Part shown: positions 40,768-51,770 of the stretch, one piece after another
Layout: the number at the start of each line of letters is the position of its first letter
How positions within the stretch are numbered: the first letter of the stretch is position 1
Assembly: GCF_006739205.1 (NCBI RefSeq)
Contig: NZ_AP019720.1
Coordinates: forward strand, 1,116,001 to 1,180,000
From: Streptococcus mutans
Lineage (GTDB): Bacteria > Bacillota > Bacilli > Lactobacillales > Streptococcaceae
Direction: 5' to 3'
Length of the DNA: 64,000 nucleotides
Notes under the pieces: generated by a model
Databases searched by the model: none
Seen by the model: only the letters and a program-made list of their open reading frames with translations
What the model was told of the DNA's origin: nothing
Translations under genes and position numbers: made by a program

Positions 40768-41547
40768 TTAAGCTAACTGTTCTTGAGTTATTCTAAGATC
40801 ACGTTCCCATTTTACCCAACCAACAATACTATTAATCATATAAATAATATACATGAGCATAACATGTGGTTCTGCACCCCACCAAAGAAAAATGCTGAGA
40901 ACATTGGTCGCAATCCAAAAGAGCCATTGTTCACTGTACATGCCTGTTTGAAGAAACTGACCGCTCCAATTGGTACCATCTGTTGAACTATCCCAAAAAG
41001 GGCGATGCGAACCGATTGATCGATAAATAAAGCCAAAAACTAACCAGACAATAATTGTAATTCCAAGTGATTTCAACCAGCCTAGGGGTGTCAGTTTTCG
41101 TGATTTAACATCCTTTACTTCAACTTTCTTTTCCTGTCCTTCACGATGTCCAATCAACCAATAATAAGCACCGACAAATTGCATGACAGTGAAAAATAAG
41201 GTTGTTAAAACTTCACCATAATACATATTTTCAAAACTGAGATAAAGATAGAGCATTTCATGAATAAAACCGATGAAATAATTACTGATACGCCCCTCAG
41301 CAACAAAGATAACACATAGAATTCCTGTCAGTGCTGCCGCAAAACCAGCAATGTGCCGTGTTCCACCGATAAATTCTAAAACCAGTGTTGGAAAACTAAG
41401 AGCTAAAAGGTATAGCCACTGCGACAGGCTCCTATTTTTAACCAAATCCTCCCATAGCGCTTGTAATATCCCCCAAAAGCCTAATTTTTTACCTTCTTGC
41501 CACAGCCATTTAAAATTATCCCAGATATTGCTTGCTTTTCTAGACAC
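40768..41547 (-). CDS. pnuC: Nicotinamide riboside/mononucleotide transporter PnuC
   Basis: PnuC imports nicotinamide riboside for NAD synthesis. The 259-residue protein has about seven transmembrane segments. It carries the family's tryptophan-rich substrate region (NWSGQFLQTGMYSEQWLFWIATNVLSI cut here to NVLSIFLWW) and an INSIVGWVKWER tail. It is alone between folA and thyA, 84 bp from folA. Confidence 0.85.
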   Translation of the reverse strand: MSRKASNIWDNFKWLWQEGKKLGFWGILQALWEDLVKNRSLSQWLYLLALSFPTLVLEFIGGTRHIAGFAAALTGILCVIFVAEGRISNYFIGFIHEMLYLYLSFENMYYGEVLTTLFFTVMQFVGAYYWLIGHREGQEKKVEVKDVKSRKLTPLGWLKSLGITIIVWLVFGFIYRSIGSHRPFWDSSTDGTNWSGQFLQTGMYSEQWLFWIATNVLSIFLWWGAEPHVMLMYIIYMINSIVGWVKWERDLRITQEQLA

Positions 41548-41631
41548 CGTTTTGCTCCACCTTTTTAATTAATGTTTGAAATCATTATACAACGTTTTTT
41601 ACATGTGTCAAGACATATATTGGTTTTTTAT

Positions 41632-41656
41632 AAAAAAGAGCCATAATTATTGGCTC
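41632..41656 (-). terminator. Terminator after thyA
   Basis: GAGCCA/TGGCTC (41638-41643 with 41651-41656) plus A-T pairs, followed on the minus strand by T6, lies just after the thyA stop. Confidence 0.75.
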
Positions 41657-41663
41657 GTCATTT

Positions 41664-42503
41664 TTAAATAGCTAAATCAAATTTTAATTGTGGTTTAACC
41701 GGTTCATAATCCAATAATTCAAAATCTTCAGGTTTAATATCAAAGAAATTAGTTTTATTTGGGACATTCAATACCAAATGCGGTTGACAAACCACTGGCT
41801 CTCTCCGCAATAATTCCTCTGCTTGTTCAAATTGATTATCATAAATATGAAGATTATTGACAAAATAGAAGAATTTACCAACCTTCCAACCAAAGTGTTT
41901 GGCGATCATCATCTGCAAAGCGACATATTGCATGGCGTTGATATGGTGAGCAACCAGCATATCGTTGGAGCGCTGTGTTAAGGTAGCATCTAAATAAATT
42001 TCGCCATTCACACGACGAACATCGAACATGGTTTGAAAGGCACAAGGTAGGAGACCTTCTGTTTTTTCAAAGGCTTCATAATCCCAAAGAGAGATGACAT
42101 TGCGTCGATTCCAAGGATTTTCTTCCAATTGTTTGAGAATTTTATTCATAATATCATGTTTCTTAACAATGGCACCATAACGTTCTCCGATGGTTCCTGT
42201 TTGCTTGACTTCCCAATCATTCCAATACCTAACACCGTACTTATCATTTAAGATGGCTAATTCGTTGGTCTGATCCTGATAGATCCAGAATACTTCCTTG
42301 ATAGCTGACTTGATAGCAATCGGACGAAGGGTTGTGATAGGAAATTCTCCTTTTGCAAGATCATATTCTGCAAAAGCGCCTGTAATATATTTAGAATTGG
42401 CTGTCTTGCCATTTTTATATTTAGGACGAGCCTGTTCGCTCCAGACACCATCAGTTAAGATTTTTTTTATATTTTTTTTGAAAATAAAATCTGCCTTAGA
42501 CAT
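41664..42503 (-). CDS. thyA: Thymidylate synthase
   Basis: ThyA methylates dUMP to dTMP using methylene-tetrahydrofolate. The 279-residue protein has the active-site Cys in LPCAFQTMF, the [16 protein letters not shown] loop and the NNLHIYDNQ segment. The lower identity to E. coli-type ThyA around the Cys is usual for streptococci. It is divergent from mvaS. Confidence 0.95.
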   Translation of the reverse strand: MSKADFIFKKNIKKILTDGVWSEQARPKYKNGKTANSKYITGAFAEYDLAKGEFPITTLRPIAIKSAIKEVFWIYQDQTNELAILNDKYGVRYWNDWEVKQTGTIGERYGAIVKKHDIMNKILKQLEENPWNRRNVISLWDYEAFEKTEGLLPCAFQTMFDVRRVNGEIYLDATLTQRSNDMLVAHHINAMQYVALQMMIAKHFGWKVGKFFYFVNNLHIYDNQFEQAEELLRREPVVCQPHLVLNVPNKTNFFDIKPEDFELLDYEPVKPQLKFDLAI

Positions 42504-42710
42504 TGCTTCTCCTTCTATGATTTTAAGAAAATAATTTAAACTTCTTTTAGATATTATAGCAGAAAAAATAGGTTTCGTCTGATCTGACAGATTCTCCCAA
42601 AAATTGAATCCTTGAAAGTTTATTCATTACCTTTAGTTTAAATTGTGATAAAATAACTATGACATTTTACAAAAAAGAAACCAGATAAAAAAGAAAAGAA
42701 GGATTGACTT

Positions 42711-43886
42711 ATGAGAATTGGGATTGATAAAATTGGTTTTACAAGCAGCCAATATGTCCTGAATATGAAAGATTTAGCTGAGGCCCGTGGCGAAGATCCC
42801 CAAAAATTCAGTAAAGGACTTTTGCTGAATGCTCTTAGCATCGCTCCTATTACCGACGACGTTGTCACCCTAGCAGCCGGATCAGCCAATGAAATTCTGA
42901 CTGCAGAGGATAAAGAAAAAATTGATATGGTCATTTTGGCTACCGAATCCAGTGTTGACCAAAGTAAGGCTGGAGCTGTTTATGTACATTCCTTATTAGG
43001 TATTCAGCCTTTTGCGCGCAGCTTTGAGATGAAAGAGGCATGCTACAGTGCTACTGCAGCCCTCAACTATGCTAAACTGCATGTTGAAAAACATCCTGAC
43101 ACGCGTGTGCTTGTTCTTGCTAGCGATATTGCCAAATACGGAATTGGAACTCCCGGAGAATCTACTCAAGGAGCCGGCAGCATTGCCATGCTGGTCAAAA
43201 AAGATCCCCGTATTCTTATTCTTCATGATGAGACCTTAGCTCAGACACGTGATCTTATGGATTTTTGGCGGCCAAATTATACAACAACACCTTATGTTAA
43301 TGGTATGTATTCTACCAAACAATATTTGGATATGCTGAAAACGACTTGGGCAGAATATCAAAAACGTTTTGATGTTTCTTTAACTGATTTTGCAGCTTTT
43401 TGCTTTCATCTTCCTTTTCCTAAACTAGCTCTTAAAGGCTTTAACAAAATCATGGATAAGCAAGTCCCATCTGATTTGCAGGAAAAACTTAAGGTGAATT
43501 TTGAAGCTTCCATTCTTTATAGCAAGCAAATCGGAAATATCTATACAGGTTCACTCTTTTTAGGACTCCTTTCTCTTTTGGAAAATAGTCAAAATCTTGT
43601 GGCTGGTGATAAGATTGCTCTTTTTAGCTATGGTAGCGGGGCTGTTGCTGAAATTTTCACAGGAACACTGGTTAAAGGTTTCAAAGAACAGCTACAGACT
43701 AATCGTCTTGACAAACTCAAAAGACGGACTCCCTTATCTGTTGAGAATTACGAGAAAATCTTTTTTGAAGAGGCTCAACTTGATGACAAAGGAAATGCTT
43801 CTTTCAAAGAATATCAGACAGGACCTTTTGCCTTAAAAGAAATCCTTGAACACCAAAGAATCTATGGTAAAGTCAATGAATCCTAA
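42711..43886 (+). CDS. mvaS: Hydroxymethylglutaryl-CoA synthase
   Basis: MvaS condenses acetoacetyl-CoA with acetyl-CoA to HMG-CoA, opening the mevalonate route to isoprenoids. The 391-residue protein has Glu80 in ATESSVD, nucleophile Cys111 in KEACYSATAAL and the downstream FCFHLPF histidine. It overlaps mvaA, giving coupled translation. A good AGAAGGA ribosome site precedes the ATG. Confidence 0.95.
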   Translation: MRIGIDKIGFTSSQYVLNMKDLAEARGEDPQKFSKGLLLNALSIAPITDDVVTLAAGSANEILTAEDKEKIDMVILATESSVDQSKAGAVYVHSLLGIQPFARSFEMKEACYSATAALNYAKLHVEKHPDTRVLVLASDIAKYGIGTPGESTQGAGSIAMLVKKDPRILILHDETLAQTRDLMDFWRPNYTTTPYVNGMYSTKQYLDMLKTTWAEYQKRFDVSLTDFAAFCFHLPFPKLALKGFNKIMDKQVPSDLQEKLKVNFEASILYSKQIGNIYTGSLFLGLLSLLENSQNLVAGDKIALFSYGSGAVAEIFTGTLVKGFKEQLQTNRLDKLKRRTPLSVENYEKIFFEEAQLDDKGNASFKEYQTGPFALKEILEHQRIYGKVNES

Positions 43887-45147
43887 AAAAATTAACTGGT
43901 CAGGTTTTTCTAGAAAGACATTGCAAGAACGCCTGAAACATTTAGAAAAACATCAGCTGCTAAGCACAGAAGAGTTGAAGAAACTCTGTCAAAATCAACA
44001 ATTACCTTTAGAGACTGCCAATCAAATGGTCGAAAATGTCTTAGGAACTTTTTCGCTGCCTTTCGCCCTAGCACCAGATTTTCTCATTGATGGGAAGGAA
44101 TATCAGGTTCCTTTTGTAACTGAAGAGCCTTCTGTTGTTGCGGCAGCTAGTTTTGCAGCTAAAATTATCAAACGTTCTGGTGGTTTTTCTACTAAAATTC
44201 ATAATCGTCAAATACTTGGCCAAGTGGCTCTTTATGATGTGGATGACTTTGATAAAGCACACAAAAATATCTTGGACAAGAAGGCCTTACTCCTATCTTT
44301 AGCCAATGAGGCACACCCTTCTATCGTTAAGCGTGGCGGCGGCGCTTGCGATTTGATGACAGAGATTAAAGGGAGTTTTCTAATTGTTTATCTGAGTGTT
44401 GACACCAAAGAGGCCATGGGAGCAAATATAGTTAATACTATGCTGGAAACCTTAGCTGCTCCTTTAGAAGAACTATCTGGCGGACAAAGTCTCATGGCTA
44501 TTCTTTCTAACTACGCAACAGAAGCTTTGGTAACAGCACAATGTCAGGTTAATCTTCGTTTCCTCAGTCGTGATAAGACAGAAGCCAAAAAATTAGCTCG
44601 AAAAATGGACTTAGCCAGTCAACTAGCCCAAATTGACGTTTATCGAGCCAGCACCCACAATAAGGGTATTTTTAATGGCATCGATGCTCTTGTACTAGCT
44701 ACAGGTAACGATTGGCGTGCTATTGAGGCTGGTGGACATGTTTATGCTAGTAGAGACAGCCACTATCGTGGTCTTTCTGCTTGGTCCTATGATGACAAAA
44801 ATGAGATATTAAAGGGCAAGATAACCCTACCTATGCCCATTGCTACTAAGGGAGGATCTATTGGGTTAAATCCAACTGTTCAATGCGCTTATGATTTGCT
44901 TGGAAATCCGACTGCTAAAGAATTAGCTGCTATCATTGCTGCTGTAGGTCTGGCTCAAAATTTTGCCGCCCTTAAAGCCTTGACTAGCACAGGTATCCAA
45001 GCTGGACATATGAAACTTCAGGCAAAGTCCTTAGCCTTGCTTGCAGGCGCTAAGGAAAAAGAAGTCTCAGCTCTTGTTTCTCAGCTTCTTAAAGCTAAGC
45101 ATATGAATTTAGAAACCGCGCAAACACTTTTAAAAAATTTAAGATAA
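43864..45147 (+). CDS. mvaA: Hydroxymethylglutaryl-CoA reductase (class II)
   Basis: MvaA reduces HMG-CoA to mevalonate. At about 427 residues it is the bacterial class II form, with VTEEPSVVAAAS (catalytic Glu), MGANIVNTMLE and the Lys/Asp region ATGNDWRAIEAGGH. The start is uncertain because it lies within mvaS: TTG 43846, ATG 43864 and ATG 43876 are all in frame and none has a strong ribosome site. The overlap points to re-initiation after mvaS. Confidence 0.93.
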   Translation: MVKSMNPKKINWSGFSRKTLQERLKHLEKHQLLSTEELKKLCQNQQLPLETANQMVENVLGTFSLPFALAPDFLIDGKEYQVPFVTEEPSVVAAASFAAKIIKRSGGFSTKIHNRQILGQVALYDVDDFDKAHKNILDKKALLLSLANEAHPSIVKRGGGACDLMTEIKGSFLIVYLSVDTKEAMGANIVNTMLETLAAPLEELSGGQSLMAILSNYATEALVTAQCQVNLRFLSRDKTEAKKLARKMDLASQLAQIDVYRASTHNKGIFNGIDALVLATGNDWRAIEAGGHVYASRDSHYRGLSAWSYDDKNEILKGKITLPMPIATKGGSIGLNPTVQCAYDLLGNPTAKELAAIIAAVGLAQNFAALKALTSTGIQAGHMKLQAKSLALLAGAKEKEVSALVSQLLKAKHMNLETAQTLLKNLR

Positions 45148-45289
45148 ATTTAAAAACTTCATATTATAATCCTTTAAAAAATATCATTGCAGAGATGGTA
45201 TTTTTTCTATTCCTCACTTTTTTCTTGACAATAATTTTCGATAAAGATATAATCTAGTTATTAAGACTAGATGTTAAGGAGATAAGAAT

Positions 45290-45760
45290 TTGGAAAAAAT
45301 ACTTTATCCAAAATGGGATGACCTTCCTGAACTTGATTTATATTTAGACCAAGTCCTGCTCTATGTTAATCAGACCACAGATGCTGCTGCTTCTAAAGAC
45401 AAAGGACTAACAGCTTCTATGATTAATAATTATGTCAAACATGGTCATATTGAAAAGCCAATCAAGAAAAAATATAATCGAAAACAGGTCGCTCGTTTGA
45501 TTGTTATTACTGCTCTCAAAAATGTCTTCTCTATCCAAGAGATTAGCCAGACTTTGACCGTTTTAACAGCAAATAACTCTTCAAAAAACCTTTATAATGA
45601 CTTTGTCACCTGTATGAACACCGATGAAAGACAAGATATTGCCCCTGTAGTAGTATCAGCTTGTCAAACTCTAAAACTTTATCTGCAAACACATCAGCTT
45701 GTCTTAGAACTAGAAAGAAGTGATATCAATGAGTCCAACACAAACTCTGAAACTAAGTAA
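45290..45760 (+). CDS. DUF1836 protein
   Basis: The 156-residue protein starts at TTG behind AAGGAG. It has a winged-helix-like centre (TASMINNYVKHGHIEKPIKKKYNRKQVARLIVI), typical of DUF1836, where the MerR-like arrangement suggests DNA or effector binding. It overlaps the hemolysin III gene by 32 nt, so the pair is probably cotranscribed. No function is known to me. Confidence 0.8.
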   Translation: MEKILYPKWDDLPELDLYLDQVLLYVNQTTDAAASKDKGLTASMINNYVKHGHIEKPIKKKYNRKQVARLIVITALKNVFSIQEISQTLTVLTANNSSKNLYNDFVTCMNTDERQDIAPVVVSACQTLKLYLQTHQLVLELERSDINESNTNSETK

Positions 45761-46385
45761 ACAATTGAGTTTTGGCGAAGAGGTTGCTAACAGTGTGACA
45801 CACGCTGTTGGTGCAGCTATTATGCTTGTTCTGCTGCCTATTTCCGCCATTTACAGTTATCAACATTACGGAATAGCCGCTGCAATCGGAATGTCCATTT
45901 TTGTCATTAGTCTCTTTTTGATGTTTTTGTCATCAACTGTTTATCATGCTATGACTTATGATTCACCACAAAAATATGTTCTTCGTATTATTGATCACAG
46001 TATGATTTATATTGCTATTGCAGGAAGTTATACACCAGTTGCACTTTCACTGGTCGGAGGTTGGTTAGGCTACCTTATTATTGTTCTTCAGTGGGGCACT
46101 ACTATTTTTGGTATTTTATATAAAATTTTTGCTAAGAAGATTAATGATAAATTCAGTCTTTTTCTTTATTTATTGATGGGATGGCTGGTTATCTTTATTA
46201 TTCCAGCTATTGTCAGCAAGACTGGTCTAGCTTTTTGGCTTTTAATGTTAGGCGGTGGCTTATCTTATACTGTTGGAGCCTTCTTCTACGCTAAAAAGAG
46301 GCCTTATTTTCACATGATTTGGCATCTCTTTATTTTACTGGCTTCTGCTTTGCAATATATCGCTATTGTCTACTATATGCTATAA
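45729..46385 (+). CDS. Hemolysin III family membrane protein (PAQR-like)
   Basis: From the ATG at 45729 the protein is 218 residues with seven transmembrane segments. It carries the family's motifs: the N-terminal EEVANSVTHAVGAA, SSTVYHAM, and a late HMIWHLFILLASALQY with the conserved histidines that bind metal in PAQR proteins. Despite the family name a haemolytic role is unproven. GTG at 45720 is an alternative start. Confidence 0.88.
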   Translation: MSPTQTLKLSKQLSFGEEVANSVTHAVGAAIMLVLLPISAIYSYQHYGIAAAIGMSIFVISLFLMFLSSTVYHAMTYDSPQKYVLRIIDHSMIYIAIAGSYTPVALSLVGGWLGYLIIVLQWGTTIFGILYKIFAKKINDKFSLFLYLLMGWLVIFIIPAIVSKTGLAFWLLMLGGGLSYTVGAFFYAKKRPYFHMIWHLFILLASALQYIAIVYYML

Positions 46386-46387
46386 AA

Positions 46388-46420
46388 TTAAAACTCCGCT
46401 TCAAAAACGGAGTTTTCTTA
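46388..46420. terminator. Terminator between hemolysin III gene and fni
   Basis: AAACTCCG/CGGAGTTT (46391-46398 with 46408-46415) with T-rich tails on both sides serves convergent genes. Confidence 0.75.
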
Positions 46421-46467
46421 TTATTTAATTTTGATAACCACCTTAATGACACCTTTAAAACAAGCCA

Positions 46468-47472
<1,005 letters not shown>

Positions 47473-48471
47473 CTATAATTTTTCTTGATAAAGCAATTCA
47501 ATACCAGCTTTTTGCCAGCGTTCCACTAAAAGGTGACTATCCCTGTCTTTAAAAGAAAGAGCAATTCCACAATCACCGCCACCAGAACCACTGCTCTTAG
47601 CAATGACATCTAGACCTTTCTCAGCTGCTTTTAATTGCCGTAAACGTTCTGTATAGATAGCTGGATTGAGATTTTCTAAGAGCTGGCTGCTAGTTGCTAA
47701 ACTTTCTTTTATCACATCTTTTTGACCATTTAGCAAGCCTTGGGAAAGTTTTTCGACATTTTCCTGACTGACTTTTAAAAAGGATGGCGTAATTGAAGAT
47801 TTAACAAGATTAACCATCTTATTTGAAATAGAGGGTTGTTTGGTCCAGCCAACGAGAAAATCGCAAGTGATTTTAGGATATAAGACTGAAATGCGATAAC
47901 CCCAATCCCTCTCTAAAACAGTTCTTAGGTCATCAGATACTATCCAAGTCCTTACTAATTGGCGGTCAAAAGCTGTAAAATAAACCAAATTATCATAGGC
48001 AATGCAAGCCAAATCTCCCATGGAACCATTATCACCACGCTTAATTAAGGTATAGGCAGCCAGCTTAAAGATAGTATCTGTCGATAAATCCAATTGATAG
48101 AAACGAGAGAGTGCTTTTAAGGTTAAAATAGTAACACTACCACTAGAACCAATCCCGAATTTTTTCCCATCGCGTCCCAATTCTCCATTAATTTCTAAGG
48201 AAAAAGGGGATAAATCAGCAATTTCTTTTCCCAAAAAATTTGCTAAAACCGTAATTGTCTCTTGGATCAGGCTATAATTAGAGTCAGCCGCCATACCCAC
48301 ACAATAAGCAAACATATCAGACCAAATTGAAATTTCTTTGGCAGATTTGATAGTAGCTGTCATATAAATGGGAATGTTTTTAATAATGGCCGACTGACTG
48401 GGAGTTAAGATAGCATATTCACCAGCAATATATAGTTTACCGCCTGTTTTTACTTGAATGATATTATCCAT
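47473..48471 (-). CDS. mvaK2: Phosphomevalonate kinase
   Basis: MvaK2 phosphorylates mevalonate 5-phosphate. From the ATG at 48471, 1 bp after the mvaD stop, it is 332 residues. GHMP marks are GGKLYIAGEYAIL, the ATP loop KFGIGSSGSVTI and the C-terminal SGSGGGDCGIAL. A 45-codon upstream extension of the frame overlaps mvaD and is not used. Confidence 0.93.
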   Translation of the reverse strand: MDNIIQVKTGGKLYIAGEYAILTPSQSAIIKNIPIYMTATIKSAKEISIWSDMFAYCVGMAADSNYSLIQETITVLANFLGKEIADLSPFSLEINGELGRDGKKFGIGSSGSVTILTLKALSRFYQLDLSTDTIFKLAAYTLIKRGDNGSMGDLACIAYDNLVYFTAFDRQLVRTWIVSDDLRTVLERDWGYRISVLYPKITCDFLVGWTKQPSISNKMVNLVKSSITPSFLKVSQENVEKLSQGLLNGQKDVIKESLATSSQLLENLNPAIYTERLRQLKAAEKGLDVIAKSSGSGGGDCGIALSFKDRDSHLLVERWQKAGIELLYQEKL

Positions 48472-48472
48472 G

Positions 48473-49405
48473 TTAAAGTTCCTTTGTTTTAGACACAATA
48501 ATCTGATAGTCTTGCGCAAAAATACGAGATAGACGCTCCAAATCTTTCTCGAGACACAAAACTTTGACATTAGGACCTGCATCCATGGTAAAATAACACC
48601 TTTCACCTTGCCGTCGCAGTTCTTTTACTCTTTCCATAGCTTGGTAGGAAGCTTTAGTTAAATAAGAAAAAGGAGGATTAGCGGTTCTTGTTGTTGCATG
48701 CATAGCTAAAGCATTAGCTTCTATTAAATCGCCGACTTTTTCAAAGTCAGCAGCTTTTAAATAGTCCAACATAGCAACATAATCCTTTTCAGATTGGGCA
48801 ATCCAATCAGCAAAATTTGTTGAGGTCTCTGAACAACGCTGCATACCTTGACGGCTCGAAATAGGTTTTCTGGTATCGTTCAAAACCAACATAATCATAG
48901 CTAACTTTAAATCTGACGGTACAGGATAAATCTCACCTGAATCTTTATCCCATGCCGTCAAAGGTCCAAAAAAAGAACGCGAAGAAGAACCTGAAGCAAA
49001 TTTGGCTATTTGGGCAAGTTCTTCCTGAGTTGCATTTGTTTCAAAGAATATATTGGCAGCCTTAACCAAAGCTGATAAACCGCTAGAACTTGAAGATAAA
49101 CCAGCTGCCGTTGGCATATTGTTGGAAGTCTCTACCTTAACAAAAAAAGGAGTCTCTTTTCTAAAAAAATCCAGAACCTTACTGATTTTTCGGTGCTCTG
49201 CTTCATTTTGTAAAATATGATCAATGTAAAATTCATCAGCTTCTGCATTTCTTAAAAGAGTCAGTCTAGTTTCCGTATACATATTTTCCAAAGTCAAAGA
49301 AATACTACTGGTTGCCGGAATCATTTTTTTAGTATTTGTCTTACCCCAATATTTAATGATAGCAATATTTGCATAAGACTTCACTTTTACAGATTTTACG
49401 GTCAC
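48473..49405 (-). CDS. mvaD: Diphosphomevalonate decarboxylase
   Basis: MvaD makes isopentenyl diphosphate. The protein has SYANIAIIKYWGK at its start, PATSSISLTL, TAAGLSSSSSGLSAL (ATP loop), GSSSRSFFG, and the catalytic Asp in MDAGPNVK. I chose the GTG at 49405, preceded by GGGAAG, giving 310 residues. An ATG ten codons earlier (49435) has no ribosome site. mvaK1, often next to mvaD, is absent here. Confidence 0.92.
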   Translation of the reverse strand: MTVKSVKVKSYANIAIIKYWGKTNTKKMIPATSSISLTLENMYTETRLTLLRNAEADEFYIDHILQNEAEHRKISKVLDFFRKETPFFVKVETSNNMPTAAGLSSSSSGLSALVKAANIFFETNATQEELAQIAKFASGSSSRSFFGPLTAWDKDSGEIYPVPSDLKLAMIMLVLNDTRKPISSRQGMQRCSETSTNFADWIAQSEKDYVAMLDYLKAADFEKVGDLIEANALAMHATTRTANPPFSYLTKASYQAMERVKELRRQGERCYFTMDAGPNVKVLCLEKDLERLSRIFAQDYQIIVSKTKEL

Positions 49406-49531
49406 TTTGGAACTTCCCTTCTTAAGTTTATTCATTATGATTGCATTATCATTTTAATATAAAAATGAGAAAAAAGCGACCTTAAGCAAAAAGAAATTTC
49501 TTAACTCATTTACAAAAGAAGCCTATCTGAC

Positions 49532-49575
49532 TAAAAAATTCCCTAAGTCAGAATGTTCATTTCTAACTTAGAGAA
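49532..49575 (-). terminator. Terminator after the amino-acid ABC operon
   Basis: CTAAGTTAGAA/TTCTGACTTAG on the minus strand (about 49543-49553 with 49561-49571) followed by T6 ends the operon that starts near 53.7 kb. Confidence 0.75.
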
Positions 49576-49611
49576 CTGTAATTCTTTTTATCAATGCGGT
49601 GGAAATTTTCT

Positions 49612-50376
49612 TTATAATATATAATCAACTGAGTAACTATCATCAGACAGAATCCGGGCTAAAAAGCGACGCGTTCTGTCTTCTTTAGGTTTCGAGAAAA
49701 ATTCTTTTGGCGAAGCTTCTTCGATGATGTGCCCACCATCCATAAAAATGACATGATTGGCCACATCTTTGGCAAAACTCATTTCATGCGTGACCACAAT
49801 CATGGTAACGCCCTCCTCAGCCAATTGTTTCATGACACCCAAAACATCACCAATCAATTCAGGGTCAAGTGCCGATGTTGGTTCATCAAAAAAGATAAGA
49901 TCTGGCTTGACTGCAATGGCACGTGCAATCCCAATTCTTTGCTGCTGACCACCAGATAATTGACTAGGATAATAATCTTTATAACTCAATAAGCCTACCT
50001 TTTCAAGGGCTTGCTCCGCAATTTGAATCGCTTGTTCTTTGGGAATCTTTCTTGCAGTCATTAAGCCTTCTAAAATATTCTCCAAAGCGGTTTTATTAGC
50101 AAAAAGATTATAGTGTTGAAAAACAAAGGCCGTCTTTTGCCGAATGGTCAAAATTTCTTTACGATTAAGTGTTGCCAAATCATAAGATTGTCCATCTAAA
50201 GTTAGATGTCCTTTATCTGCTTTTTCCAAGTGATTAAGACAGCGCAAAAAAGTTGTTTTTCCTGAACCGCTAGGACCCAAAATAACGACAACATCTCCCT
50301 TGTTAACAGTCAAGCTAACATTGTCAAGAACAAGTTTATCTCCAAATTGTTTTGATAAATTTTTAATTTCTAACAT
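49612..50376 (-). CDS. Polar amino-acid ABC transporter, ATP-binding protein
   Basis: The 254-residue ATPase has Walker [10 protein letters not shown], signature [14 protein letters not shown], Walker [15 protein letters not shown] and VTHEMSFA, the pattern of the polar amino-acid (PAAT) family. It is the last gene of a five-gene run (UroD-like, binding protein, two permeases, ATPase). I recall this operon as S. mutans tcyDEFGH, linked to cysteine/homocysteine supply, but the name is from memory. Confidence 0.88.
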   Translation of the reverse strand: MLEIKNLSKQFGDKLVLDNVSLTVNKGDVVVILGPSGSGKTTFLRCLNHLEKADKGHLTLDGQSYDLATLNRKEILTIRQKTAFVFQHYNLFANKTALENILEGLMTARKIPKEQAIQIAEQALEKVGLLSYKDYYPSQLSGGQQQRIGIARAIAVKPDLIFFDEPTSALDPELIGDVLGVMKQLAEEGVTMIVVTHEMSFAKDVANHVIFMDGGHIIEEASPKEFFSKPKEDRTRRFLARILSDDSYSVDYIL

Positions 50377-50385
50377 GTATTCTCC

Positions 50386-51060
50386 TTAAGCAAAACGCTT
50401 TTCTAAAGTTGAAAAGCTCCACTGAATCAAACCACAAATAATAATATAAATAATGAAAATCACAAGATAAGATTCAAAATATTGGTAACCATGAGCCGCT
50501 TCAACCTTAGCTATTGCTGTAATATCCTTAACTGTCATGACAAAAACAAGCGAAGTTCCTTTAACAATATTAATCACCAAATTACAAAGATTGGGAAGAG
50601 CAGACCTCAAAGCCTGTGGGAAAATAATTCTGAGATAACTTTGTGTCGTTGTTAAACCAATAGACTGAGCTGCTTCCAACTGTCCCTTATCAACCGTTAA
50701 AATAGCAGATCGTAAAATTTCTGATAGACTCCCTGTTGTCATTAGACTAAAGATAATAAAAGCATAATAAATAGGATTAAGTTTAAAAATATCTAATCCG
50801 CTTGATTTTAAAATGGTATTTAAAACACTGGGTAAAAGACTGTAAAAAAAGAGAATCAAAAGAATAGGCGGTGTTGCTCTAATAAAAGCTAGATAAACAA
50901 TCGAAAAAGTCGTCACACCTTTTACCTTGTAAATTCTGCCCAAAGCCAAAAACAAAGCCGGTAAAAAGCTCAGCAGTATAGAGACTATCATGATGACTAA
51001 GGTCACAGGAACACCCTTTAAGGAAAGTAAAAATGTATGAAAAATATAAGAAAAATCCAT
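50386..51060 (-). CDS. Polar amino-acid ABC transporter, permease 1
   Basis: The 224-residue PAAT-family permease has about five membrane segments and the EAA loop AAQSIGLTTTQSYLRIIFPQALRSALP. It is 9 bp from the ATPase gene and 8 bp from the second permease. It is one half of a heterodimeric channel. Confidence 0.88.
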   Translation of the reverse strand: MDFSYIFHTFLLSLKGVPVTLVIMIVSILLSFLPALFLALGRIYKVKGVTTFSIVYLAFIRATPPILLILFFYSLLPSVLNTILKSSGLDIFKLNPIYYAFIIFSLMTTGSLSEILRSAILTVDKGQLEAAQSIGLTTTQSYLRIIFPQALRSALPNLCNLVINIVKGTSLVFVMTVKDITAIAKVEAAHGYQYFESYLVIFIIYIIICGLIQWSFSTLEKRFA

Positions 51061-51068
51061 ATGACCTC

Positions 51069-51761
51069 CTAAGTATTTCCTTTATTAAGACTGTGTTCCA
51101 TAAAATGTGATACCAGTGACAAAACTAAGGCAATTCCCCAATAAATAAGGGCAACAGCTGTATAAGTTTCCAGAGAGTAATTCCCCAAATTCCGACTAAT
51201 AATCAGATTTCCTGCCCCCATGACATCCACTAAACCGATTGTATAGGCTAGAGCCGCATCTTTCATCAAATTTAAAATGGCAGTTGTTATATTGGGTAAG
51301 GCGATTTGAAAGGTCTGCGGCAAAAGAATACGCCTAAAGGTTTGAAAGCCAGTTAGACCAATACTGAGACCAGCTTCTAATTGTCCCTTAGGTACAGCTA
51401 AATAAGCTGATTTGAAAACTTCAGAAATTGAGGCCGCAAATAGTAATACCATAGTTACAACGACAAAAATAGCACGTGACCAATCGTCAACATCCAAATG
51501 AAGCCACCAAGTCAAAAATTCTGGCAGACCATAAAAAACAAGAAAGAGCAAAACAATTGGCGGTGTACATCTCAAAATAAAAACATATCCTTTAGCAAAG
51601 GCTGCCCAGCTGTTTTTAGAATCCACTTGTGCCCAAGCCAGACCTGCTCCCAACAAAGAACCTAAAAGAACGGTTAAAAAAATGACCCACAACGTTAAAG
51701 GAAGAGCATTTAAAATAGTTGGCAAAAATTTAAAAACATAAGATGGTGTATAAGAAACCAT
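51069..51761 (-). CDS. Polar amino-acid ABC transporter, permease 2
   Basis: The 230-residue permease has about five membrane segments, RCTPPIVLLFLVFYGLP near the N-terminus and the EAA loop AGLSIGLTGFQTFRRILLPQTFQ. It pairs with the neighbouring permease. It lies 9 bp after the binding-protein gene. Confidence 0.88.
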   Translation of the reverse strand: MVSYTPSYVFKFLPTILNALPLTLWVIFLTVLLGSLLGAGLAWAQVDSKNSWAAFAKGYVFILRCTPPIVLLFLVFYGLPEFLTWWLHLDVDDWSRAIFVVVTMVLLFAASISEVFKSAYLAVPKGQLEAGLSIGLTGFQTFRRILLPQTFQIALPNITTAILNLMKDAALAYTIGLVDVMGAGNLIISRNLGNYSLETYTAVALIYWGIALVLSLVSHFMEHSLNKGNT

Positions 51762-51770
51762 ACTGACCTC